This document shows, in pieces, positions 36,467 through 43,830 of a DNA stretch of 64,000 nt. The notes under the pieces were generated by a model, which saw only the letters and a list, made by a program, of their open reading frames with translations, had not been told where the DNA came from and ran no database searches. This DNA comes from BNXB01 sp031556375 (GTDB taxonomy: Bacteria > Bacteroidota > Bacteroidia > Bacteroidales > Azobacteroidaceae). The translations under genes and the position numbers were made by a program. Each line of letters begins with the position of its first letter. Within the stretch, counting starts at the first letter, position 1. The DNA is taken from positions 1-64,000 of the forward strand of contig JAVBTA010000004.1 of assembly GCA_031556375.1 (NCBI GenBank). Direction: 5' to 3'.

Positions 36467-37440
36467 GGAGAATAATACTTTGCGTTGGTATTTTATTTGT
36501 TTTATTCTCTTGTAAGAAAGAGAAGTTAGACAAAAGTCCAAAACAACTTCAGATATTCTCTTTTAAAGAAGAATATCCGGATTCATCTCTTTTCTCTGAT
36601 ATAAAATATATGTCGTTTTATAAAAACGACATATATGCCTTAGACATTAATCGGCGGGATATTGCAGTTTTTAACGAAGAATTTGAAAAGTTTCACACTA
36701 TCGGAGAGCCGGGTAATGGCCCAAAAGAATTAACATATCCATGCGCATTTTACATTGATTCTGATACAACATATGTATTGGATGGTGGTTCTAGGAGTGT
36801 TAAGAGTTTTTATAATGGTCGATTTGTTAATTCTTACAAATTGCCAAGAGTTAATGTTGGCAATTTCTTCATTAAAAATAATGATTTTTATTTCTCCTCA
36901 GTAACAGATAGTTCCTTATTTATCATTATACCTAAAAATACCTCTGATGATGTGATGTACAAAACTTTCGGGAATCCTGCAATTTTTGAGACACAAAGGA
37001 GAACCATAATGAAAAATGAAAGGAACATATTTCTAAAGGAGAACTTCATGTACGCGGTGTCTGATAATCTTCCGTTCATTGAAAAATATAACATCAAAAC
37101 TCTAAAAAAAGTAGAATCATATGATTTATCCATGGTTCCTATTGTTAAGTCAAATTTAGATTATATTAAAACTCAGGGTGAAAAACCTAATTCATATTAC
37201 ATTTATATTGAGGATTCATATCTCAAAGACAACTATCTATATCTTCTATGCTCTCGATTAGGAGAAATGTATGAAGTAAATGTCATTTTGAAAGTAAGAC
37301 TGGATCCCATAATGGAATTAGCAAATATCTGGGCTTTACCAAATAAAATATACGATTCTTTTTGTCTTTCTCCTGATTATCTCTTTGTTTTTAATCATCA
37401 AAATAGTACGATTGAAAAAATAAAAACAAAAAAATTGTGA
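36460..37440 (+). CDS. Six-bladed beta-propeller lipoprotein
   Basis: This 326-residue protein has a lipoprotein signal (LFVLFSCKK, Cys at 18) and repeated strand units typical of NHL-like six-bladed propellers (IKYMSFYKNDIYALDINRRDIAVFN, KFHTIGEPGNGPKELTYP, CAFYIDSDTTYVLD, KSFYNGRFVNSYKL). Propeller lipoproteins are frequent companions of NVEALA proteins in gut Bacteroidetes. It is likely a surface or periplasmic binding protein, and no catalytic motif is visible. Its ATG overlaps the previous gene and it ends overlapping the next. Confidence 0.82.
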   Translation: MLRRIILCVGILFVLFSCKKEKLDKSPKQLQIFSFKEEYPDSSLFSDIKYMSFYKNDIYALDINRRDIAVFNEEFEKFHTIGEPGNGPKELTYPCAFYIDSDTTYVLDGGSRSVKSFYNGRFVNSYKLPRVNVGNFFIKNNDFYFSSVTDSSLFIIIPKNTSDDVMYKTFGNPAIFETQRRTIMKNERNIFLKENFMYAVSDNLPFIEKYNIKTLKKVESYDLSMVPIVKSNLDYIKTQGEKPNSYYIYIEDSYLKDNYLYLLCSRLGEMYEVNVILKVRLDPIMELANIWALPNKIYDSFCLSPDYLFVFNHQNSTIEKIKTKKL

Positions 37441-37991
37441 AAAGATATTCCTATTTAGCTTTGATCCTCTGTATATTTATAACAGCATGCTCTGCAGACA
37501 AAAAAAACATTCAGAGTGAAAATCGTTATGTTACTGAAAATAAAAAGGATAAAGACATTGAAAGAATAAAATGGAAGTTTATCCATAGTATTGATTCATT
37601 AATGGCTAAAGATGAGAATAGATATGGATATGTACTTTTCCTTTTTAATTTTTACGATTGTGGAAGTTGTGTTGATGCAGGATTTTATATAAGCAAAAAA
37701 ATTGACCAATTATTTAATTTTCAAATCGTTAAAGCGGTTGGCTCCATGATAAACCCGGAAGAATATCAAAGTCGTAATGAATATTATGAGTATATCTATT
37801 TTGATGAAAAAGATTTGATTAGAAGAGAGCTAAAATATATCCCAACTCCATGCTTGTTACTTATGTCAAAAGAAAACCAAATACTAGACGCATTTTTTCC
37901 TATAGATACTTTATCTAAAAATTATCGCCAATTTATCCAAGATTGTATTAAAATTTATCCTGAAAGTAAGGTACTGTTCGAAAATAAGTAA
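37437..37991 (+). CDS. Thioredoxin-like CxxC lipoprotein
   Basis: This 184-residue protein starts with GTG inside the previous stop and has a lipoprotein signal (FITACSA, Cys at 18). The segment YVLFLFNFYDCGSCVDAGF places a CGSC pair (C75, C78) at the end of a strand, as in thioredoxin-fold proteins, and YIPTPCLLLMSKEN later resembles the cis-Pro strand. A periplasmic thiol role acting on the six-Cys neighbour is attractive, but inferred from context only. Confidence 0.7.
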   Translation: MKRYSYLALILCIFITACSADKKNIQSENRYVTENKKDKDIERIKWKFIHSIDSLMAKDENRYGYVLFLFNFYDCGSCVDAGFYISKKIDQLFNFQIVKAVGSMINPEEYQSRNEYYEYIYFDEKDLIRRELKYIPTPCLLLMSKENQILDAFFPIDTLSKNYRQFIQDCIKIYPESKVLFENK

Positions 37992-37994
37992 TTA

Positions 37995-38271
37995 GGGCTA
38001 TTCTGCAGCTTGTCATTTAGGTCTAATTTATACATGTAAGAAACATAACCGGAATAACTGGATCTGATCTTCCTATTTCTTAACACCTCATATCCATTCT
38101 TTCCCGGCATAAAAAATCCAATAATACCAAAGACTTAAAACTCTCAATAGCCATTATTCCATCGTTGACACAGACAACATCAAATTTATAATTCATCAAT
38201 CTAAAATATTCGACAATGTTTTCACATAAGACTAAATCATCATCGGCCAACAATATCTTAAGAGCTTTCAT
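37995..38271 (-). pseudogene. Decayed response regulator receiver domain
   Basis: The intact N-terminus (ALKILLADDDLVLCENIVEYF, then DGIMAIESFK) is a receiver domain with its acidic pocket. Beyond residue 55 the homology jumps between frames: MPGKNGYEVLRN in a second frame (from about 38110), DPVIPVMFLTC in a third (from about 38060), with stops in each. The DNA-binding output domain is missing altogether; the NVEALA cassette starts where it should be. This is a relic with several indels and a deletion. Confidence 0.8.
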
Positions 38272-38280
38272 AAATAACTC

Positions 38281-38874
38281 CTATTGTTTAAGATCCTCCA
38301 TATCAGCAATATTATTCAATATCGCATATACAGCTAATCCTGACAATGATTTTATTCCCGTTTTTTCAATAATGTTCTTTCGGTGGGAGACAACTGTATG
38401 AGGACTGATAGATAGTTGATCGGCGACTTCCTTATTTGCCAGCCCACGCAACAACAGCTTTAATACATCTTTTTCCCGATCCGTTAATTTTTCATTGGAA
38501 GAGGATGAATTCTCATTTGTATGCGATGAGAGATTTTTGAGTTTATTGACAATAACATCTTCTGAATCCGTAATGAAAATTACGTCATTAAAAAGTTCCG
38601 TTACCTCCTTATAATTATAATACCGGTAGATAAGTCCCACAAAAAGAATATCTTCACTCAATTTATATTTATAGCGGATCTTGTCTTTTCCTTCATACAT
38701 TGCTTCCGGGCTGATTATTATCAGGTTCGGCACCGTATTCTTTATCAACATATTCCATTCGCCAAAATCCTCCAAACAAACCACTTTGGAACATAATTCA
38801 TGGTTATACAACATAGCAGCAAGTCCTTCCCGGATTATTTTTGACTTCTCTACAATAACAATTTTCTTAAACAT
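38281..38874 (-). CDS. LuxR-type transcriptional regulator with a degenerate receiver
   Basis: This 197-residue regulator has a C-terminal LuxR/NarL HTH (KLTDREKDVLKLLLRGLANKEVADQLSISPHTVVSHRKNIIEKTG). The N-terminal half keeps the receiver fold pattern, but the acidic pair is replaced (VIVEKSKI) and the expected phosphoacceptor Asp is Ser (LIIISPEAM). It is unlikely to be controlled by phosphorylation and may sense another cue or bind a partner. It is six bases downstream of the hemerythrin-like gene, so the two are co-transcribed. Confidence 0.85.
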   Translation of the reverse strand: MFKKIVIVEKSKIIREGLAAMLYNHELCSKVVCLEDFGEWNMLIKNTVPNLIIISPEAMYEGKDKIRYKYKLSEDILFVGLIYRYYNYKEVTELFNDVIFITDSEDVIVNKLKNLSSHTNENSSSSNEKLTDREKDVLKLLLRGLANKEVADQLSISPHTVVSHRKNIIEKTGIKSLSGLAVYAILNNIADMEDLKQ

Positions 38875-38879
38875 ACCGC

Positions 38880-39581
38880 TTAGTTTTGACTTTGAATATC
38901 ACACTCCATTTTCTTAACAGAAGGCACCAACAAGTGATCTTCGATAAATGAATGGAGAGTAAGATCTTCCTCTAATTCAAATAGTTCTCTCAAAACGTCA
39001 ATCCTGTAATGCGAAGTAATTTCCTCCGGAATATATTTTATCAGAATATTCTTCAGGTCTAGTAATTTTTGTTCGATATCCGTGTGATTCTTCTCAAACT
39101 CCGACATCCTGAATTTAGCCGGATGAGGATCTGTAAGGATATCCGCGATATAGGGAAATATATCATCATCTTCGTAATGAAAATGTTCCTCCACTTCCCT
39201 TATATATTCATCAAAAAATGAGACGATCAGCTTTCCGTGTTTAGACGGAATACTTTCCGAAAAAAGCACAATCAACTTCTTTACAGAAGGAATCTGTACT
39301 TCCTTAAAATGCCTGTGAGACAATTTGAGAAAACGTAATAAATCAGGGATAGCTTCTTTTTCCAAAGAAGTATCATGTTTGAGACTTCCCTCAAAAGATT
39401 GAAGTAACGCGATAAAAGCATGAATATTTATTCCGTAACGCTCTGCTATTTCCTGAACCCGTTGGTCTCCGAAACCAAAAGCAATTTCCATACGCTCAAG
39501 CACTGTAATCATGTTCGGATGATCAATGATCAATTCCGACATTTTAAGGCCTGGGAATACTGTAGTCGATATTTTCACCAT
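38880..39581 (-). CDS. Hemerythrin-like di-iron protein (RIC/YtfE-related)
   Basis: This 233-residue protein has His/Glu-bearing helices typical of hemerythrin-like folds: LKLSHRHFKEVQIP, EHFHYEDDDIFPYI, EFEKNHTDIEQKLLDL and LHSFIEDHLLVPSV. Such proteins bind two iron atoms; RIC members help repair iron-sulfur clusters after nitric oxide or peroxide damage. The N-terminal DUF542-like Cys motif of ScdA is absent, so this is a shorter form. A dyad and -7 box lie just upstream. Confidence 0.82.
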   Translation of the reverse strand: MVKISTTVFPGLKMSELIIDHPNMITVLERMEIAFGFGDQRVQEIAERYGINIHAFIALLQSFEGSLKHDTSLEKEAIPDLLRFLKLSHRHFKEVQIPSVKKLIVLFSESIPSKHGKLIVSFFDEYIREVEEHFHYEDDDIFPYIADILTDPHPAKFRMSEFEKNHTDIEQKLLDLKNILIKYIPEEITSHYRIDVLRELFELEEDLTLHSFIEDHLLVPSVKKMECDIQSQN

Positions 39582-39613
39582 TATCTCAATATTTTAAGAA
39601 ACGAATTTTAGAA

Positions 39614-39653
39614 CTTCTTATTTAGATTGTTTCTAATTAAGAAGACAAAGTTA
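39614..39653 (-). promoter_or_regulatory. Promoter and dyad for the hemerythrin-LuxR pair
   Basis: The -7 box TAACTTTG is read from 39653 to 39646, giving a start near 39639. The start lies in an imperfect dyad: CTTCTTA (39614-39620) with TAAGAAG (39638-39644), inner TTAG (39622-39625) with CTAA (39633-39636). It can act as operator or leader hairpin. Confidence 0.45.
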
Positions 39654-39715
39654 CAATTTTTAATGTAAATCCTGGTCTGATTTTGGAAAATTTCCTATTT
39701 ATGTACAGGAGGACA

Positions 39716-40489
39716 TTATTTGGTTTGTTTATATTTTACCACAAAATATCCGGCAATAATAACTCCGACAACCCACAATACATCGATCCACACATATTTG
39801 GGGAACCAGGTTATATCACTATTGGCAAGATCGTTAAAAATAAACGAAGAATTGGTATATGGGAATAAATAAGCATACTTCCATTTCATTGTAATCATCC
39901 CCAGAATTGTCAGAAAGCAAGCGCTTCCGACGCAAAGGACAAAGTTGTTCCAGCATAATGCCAGGAGAAAGTGAATTGTTGCTATAGAAGCTATCGCGGT
40001 AAAATGCTTAAAAAAGATTGACGCCAGGAATTTTGCAGCCTCCCCAATATCACTAAAATTCAACTGTGGATACATTTGAGATAAACTCCAACCTGAAACT
40101 AATAGCAAAACATAACCCAATCCAATAGATATGAGTAACATGAGATACAAGAGTATTACTTTTGAAAAGTAAAAATAATGTTTGTTTACAGGTTGCGTAT
40201 ACATTAACTTCCATCCGTTATTTTTATCTTCCACATTCACTAATGAGAATGCAGTCAAAGCAGCTAACATCGGGAAAAAGAACACAAAAAACTGAAAGAA
40301 ATTCTGGGCATAGAGAAACCACAAAGTCATCCCGGAAGTATCCTCGACAGTTAACTTACCCGCTTTATGAACATAAACAAGAACAAAGAGTGCTGTTACC
40401 AATATTGGAAATAAAAAAACGATCCAACAGACAGAAGTTCTTTTCAATTTAAATACTTCCCCGGCAAATACTTTATATATAGCAGTCAT
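39716..40489 (-). CDS. ABC-2 type transporter permease (second exporter)
   Basis: This 257-residue protein has six hydrophobic segments (for example near residues 20-38, 62-82, 105-128, 155-180) and an ABC-2 or lantibiotic-immunity-like order. It is last in the six-gene minus-strand operon and starts two bases after the stop of its ATPase gene. With that ATPase it would export or expel a peptide or lipid-like compound; the substrate is unknown. Confidence 0.85.
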   Translation of the reverse strand: MTAIYKVFAGEVFKLKRTSVCWIVFLFPILVTALFVLVYVHKAGKLTVEDTSGMTLWFLYAQNFFQFFVFFFPMLAALTAFSLVNVEDKNNGWKLMYTQPVNKHYFYFSKVILLYLMLLISIGLGYVLLLVSGWSLSQMYPQLNFSDIGEAAKFLASIFFKHFTAIASIATIHFLLALCWNNFVLCVGSACFLTILGMITMKWKYAYLFPYTNSSFIFNDLANSDITWFPKYVWIDVLWVVGVIIAGYFVVKYKQTK

Positions 40490-40491
40490 AA

Positions 40492-41403
40492 TTATTTTTT
40501 TTGTTGGGTTAGTTGGAAATAAATATCTTCCAGAGAAGTTGTTCCTATATCTATAATATTGGGTTCCAGATTATTTCCCAATAATAAATTGAGCAAACAA
40601 CTGAAATGACGGGTATCATTGATCAGTACATCGACAATGTCATCTCTGTTTCGTTGAGCTTCGTATCCATTATCGAGTAACAACTTTATTCCTGTATCAA
40701 GATTATTCATGTAAACAGATACTTTCTTCGTTGCCGGTCCGAGAAGGTCGGTAATCGTTCCCTGGGAAATCAACCGGCCCTTCTCTATAATCCCGACATG
40801 CGAACACAATTTCTCTATTTCACCTAATATATGGCTCGACAGAAAGATTGTAACTCCTTCGTTATCATGTAAATATTTGAAAATTTCTCTCATTTCGTAA
40901 ATTCCATTCGGATCCAGTCCGTTGATCGGTTCGTCCAGAATCAATAACTTCGGATTATTAAGTAAAGCCGTAGCAATATACAATCGTTGTTTCATCCCCA
41001 TTGAGAAATTTTTAACCCGTTTATTCCTGTCGTTCCAGAGTCCTACGCTTTTAAGTACCTGTTCCATTCTTGATTTACCGACATTCAGCAAGAGATTCAG
41101 GTATCTCAGGTTTTCCCATGCTGTGAGGTGTCCATAAAATGAAGGCGCTTCAATCGCATTTCCGGTTTGAGACAGGATCTCGTTTTTGTGGGAAGAAAAC
41201 TCTTTTTCAAATAAAAATGTTGTATCCTCTCCGGCATTCAACAATCCTAACAAAACCTTGATCGTTGTAGATTTCCCGGCCCCATTCGAACCGAGAAATC
41301 CATATATTGAATGATATGGCACAGAAAGATTCAGATCGTGTAGAATCGGTGTCTTCCCATAACTATAGTTCAGATCTTTCGTTTGAATAATATTCTTTTT
41401 CAT
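40492..41403 (-). CDS. ABC transporter ATP-binding protein (second exporter)
   Basis: This 303-residue ATPase has Walker A GSNGAGKST, signature NFSMGMKQRLYIA, Walker B LLILDEPINGLDP and switch SSHILGEIEKL. The C-terminal 80 residues are the extension seen in BcrA/lantibiotic-immunity-type exporters. It overlaps the small protein gene upstream by four bases (ATGA). Confidence 0.93.
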   Translation of the reverse strand: MKKNIIQTKDLNYSYGKTPILHDLNLSVPYHSIYGFLGSNGAGKSTTIKVLLGLLNAGEDTTFLFEKEFSSHKNEILSQTGNAIEAPSFYGHLTAWENLRYLNLLLNVGKSRMEQVLKSVGLWNDRNKRVKNFSMGMKQRLYIATALLNNPKLLILDEPINGLDPNGIYEMREIFKYLHDNEGVTIFLSSHILGEIEKLCSHVGIIEKGRLISQGTITDLLGPATKKVSVYMNNLDTGIKLLLDNGYEAQRNRDDIVDVLINDTRHFSCLLNLLLGNNLEPNIIDIGTTSLEDIYFQLTQQKK

Positions 41404-41573
41404 TTACTCTCCTTCTTTGTCAGTCCTTTGATGACTGGAAATTCCTGATACTCTTGTTTCTCTTTCTTTTTCTCTATGTCACGACTGGAAACAATCGCCT
41501 GAGTAAGCAATAATCCAAAGAGAATCACTACCAGACCTATCATTAATTTAGTTGACAATTTCATCGTTTTCAT
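41400..41573 (-). CDS. 57-residue single-span membrane protein
   Basis: A small intact frame fills the gap between the GntR-type regulator and the second ATPase. Its start overlaps the regulator stop (ATGA at 41573-41570) and its stop overlaps the ATPase start (ATGA at 41403-41400). It encodes one membrane helix (about residues 9-28, LMIGLVVILFGLLLTQAIV) with a charged tail (SRDIEKKKEKQEYQEF). Coupling on both sides strongly suggests it is translated, perhaps as a small accessory subunit of the exporter. Confidence 0.75.
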   Translation of the reverse strand: MKTMKLSTKLMIGLVVILFGLLLTQAIVSSRDIEKKKEKQEYQEFPVIKGLTKKESK

Positions 41574-41941
41574 TTCTTATTCTGTTGGGTGTTTTGTTGA
41601 TACAAATTCGTTATCTCTTCCATGGAGAAGCCCAGAAGTGTTATATTTTTAAAGAATTCAGGCAGATTTTCTTTCAGGAACTGAGATCTTCTGATCTCCA
41701 GAACCAGCTCCAACCCATCCTTAGACACAAAATAACCGATACCTCGTTGATTATAAATAATCCCTTGTTGTTGCAGGTGGTCGTATGTACGCATTGCGGT
41801 ATTCGGGTTTACTTCCAAAGATACGGCCAAATCACGCACCGACGGGATACGTTCATCGGCCAGCCATTCTTCTCGCAGGATCTTGTCCTCGACAAATCCG
41901 GCTATCTGAAGGTATATTGCTTGTGAATCACTGAATTGCAT
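41570..41941 (-). CDS. GntR-family (YtrA-type) transcriptional regulator
   Basis: This 123-residue repressor has an N-terminal winged helix (AIYLQIAGFVEDKILREEWL, RIPSVRDLAVSLEVNPNTAMRTYDHLQQQGIIYNQRGIGYFV) and only a short C-terminal helical part, as in the YtrA subgroup that controls ABC exporters. I prefer the ATG at 41941; a TTG at 41947 overlaps the upstream stop and is possible. It lies in the middle of the operon and likely represses it through the dyad at 43612. Confidence 0.9.
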   Translation of the reverse strand: MQFSDSQAIYLQIAGFVEDKILREEWLADERIPSVRDLAVSLEVNPNTAMRTYDHLQQQGIIYNQRGIGYFVSKDGLELVLEIRRSQFLKENLPEFFKNITLLGFSMEEITNLYQQNTQQNKK

Positions 41942-41943
41942 AA

Positions 41944-42756
41944 TCAAACTGTTTTTTCGTTAAACTTAACCCAGGAAACTACAATAAGATAAAGGCTGAC
42001 AAAAAGACCTAACCAATGTATTGCGTAATGATATACATCAATAAATGAACTACTATAGATTTTTCCATCAATAAACTCTCCAATATACAGGAATGGGACA
42101 CTCATTGTGGGCATATGACCTGATGCAAGCAAGTAAAAAGGCCTGATTATGACAACACATAAAATAATAAAAGCCAATACGATCAGAACTGTTTTGGTAT
42201 GAGATCGTTTCTTAAAATACTGAGCTCCACATAAAAAGGCAGATGCAGCAAAAAACCAGACCGTAACCATTGTTGTAACAGACTCCATCCTGTATATCCT
42301 TTCCAAGCTGGCACCATCCCTACCGGAAACATCCGTTAAATGAAATACCTTTGTGGCCCAACCATTATAAATAAAGCTCATTTCCACAACTAAAAAATGA
42401 TATAGTAAGAATATCAACGGAAAAATAACCATACAGTAACTGAACTTCGCCACGAATTTTTCCAATTTTGATGCCGGAATTAAAAGGAATGTCTGTGTCT
42501 TTGGTTTAGAAGAGAACTCCGAGAAACAGGTATTTATCATAATTCCCTGAAATATTAGAATCAGCAGAAAGAATAATGTTGACGTAAAATTAGTACCCGC
42601 ATGAACTCTTGAAACAGCTGCGATTCCGAAATAGGCTAAAGCTATTCCTAACATCATCCCCAATCCGAGCAATATTTTTTTATTGTTGACATAATACTCA
42701 TTGGAGATCAATTTCCCCAACCGGGGCATATTAAAATTTGTATCCATAATAATCAT
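41944..42756 (-). CDS. ABC transporter permease-like membrane protein (first exporter)
   Basis: This 270-residue protein has about six hydrophobic segments (residues 28-50, 58-75, 105-128, 160-180, 190-212, 245-263). I recognise no specific family beyond ABC-2-like permeases, and the assignment rests on its 4-base overlap with the upstream ATPase gene and on the following regulator. Confidence 0.78.
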   Translation of the reverse strand: MIIMDTNFNMPRLGKLISNEYYVNNKKILLGLGMMLGIALAYFGIAAVSRVHAGTNFTSTLFFLLILIFQGIMINTCFSEFSSKPKTQTFLLIPASKLEKFVAKFSYCMVIFPLIFLLYHFLVVEMSFIYNGWATKVFHLTDVSGRDGASLERIYRMESVTTMVTVWFFAASAFLCGAQYFKKRSHTKTVLIVLAFIILCVVIIRPFYLLASGHMPTMSVPFLYIGEFIDGKIYSSSFIDVYHYAIHWLGLFVSLYLIVVSWVKFNEKTV

Positions 42757-43595
42757 TTTTTAGTCGTGAATACTGAACTTACTTCCTTGCGAGTCGAAGT
42801 AACCGCATTAAATAAAATCTCCATATCTACCTTGGAAGGGATCTCATTTTCATTTGAAACTATTGCTTTTCCTCCAACCACTCCAGGTTCGTCATAAAGT
42901 ATTTGGTTCGGTTTATCCGAATCGGTATACGATACAAAGCGATATTCCATCGCCACATCATCTATTGATTTGTTAAAAACAATACGATGATCTTCAAGCA
43001 TTACCACTGTATCTATCAGATTTTCAAGATCACGCACCTGATGTGTCGAAATAACAATACAACGTTCATCCGTTGCAATAGAAGCGATTATTTTCCGGAA
43101 TTGAGTTTTTGAAGGAATATCCAAACCATTAGTCGGCTCGTCCATCAGTAAAATACGTGTATTACAAGCCAAGGCAAAAGCGATAAATGCCTTTTTTCGT
43201 TGCCCCATAGACATTGTTAACAGAGAATCTCCTGATGCAACCTCAAATTCCCTCAAATACCGATTATACTGATCATTATCAAAATGGGGATAGAATGAGG
43301 CATATAAGTCGGCATACCTTACCGGAGTAACATCCGGGACAAAGAACTCTTCCGGAACCAGAAAAAAATCCTGGAGAAAAGCAACTTCTCTATTTCCAGG
43401 AACAAATCCGGCAGAGACAATAGTTCCTGATTGGGGAAATAACAACCCGGACAAAAGATGCAACAAGGTACTTTTTCCGGTTCCATTCTTTCCTAACAAT
43501 CCATATATATGGCCATTGAAAAGATTCAAATTCAAATTGTCAAACAAGCGTTTGCGCCTGCTGTACGTAAATTTTAAATCAGATATTGTAATCAT
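42753..43595 (-). CDS. ABC transporter ATP-binding protein (first exporter)
   Basis: This 280-residue ATPase has Walker A GKNGTGKST, signature LTMSMGQRKKAFI, Walker B RILLMDEPTNGLD and switch STHQVRDLENL. It is of the YtrB/YtrE-like type associated with GntR/YtrA regulators. It is the first gene of the six-gene operon and starts about 34 bases after the predicted transcription start. Confidence 0.93.
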   Translation of the reverse strand: MITISDLKFTYSRRKRLFDNLNLNLFNGHIYGLLGKNGTGKSTLLHLLSGLLFPQSGTIVSAGFVPGNREVAFLQDFFLVPEEFFVPDVTPVRYADLYASFYPHFDNDQYNRYLREFEVASGDSLLTMSMGQRKKAFIAFALACNTRILLMDEPTNGLDIPSKTQFRKIIASIATDERCIVISTHQVRDLENLIDTVVMLEDHRIVFNKSIDDVAMEYRFVSYTDSDKPNQILYDEPGVVGGKAIVSNENEIPSKVDMEILFNAVTSTRKEVSSVFTTKK

Positions 43596-43611
43596 CTTTG
43601 TTTATATTTTA

Positions 43612-43665
43612 GTGTACTAATATTATAATACACCGCAAATATACGGAGATTTTTGAAATATGCAA
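43612..43665 (-). promoter_or_regulatory. Promoter and GntR-type operator of the double ABC operon
   Basis: On the minus strand TTG (43665-43663), a 19-base spacer and TATATTTG (43643-43636) form a consensus promoter with start near 43629. The start lies within a 22-base dyad (43612-43633) with perfect ends GTGTA and TACAC. Its position over the start point fits repression by the operon's own GntR-type protein. Confidence 0.65.
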
Positions 43666-43830
43666 GGATTTTTGAAAAATTTTCATCGGGTTACAATCCC
43701 TGCCGGAGTTCTGACAAACTAATTTTCCGAAAGGATTATACAGGGTGTTGATAACTTTTTACATCCTCAACTGTTTTTTTACCAGATCATTTTTTATAAC
43801 TTTACAAACCAATTTTGAAAAAAAAGTCGA

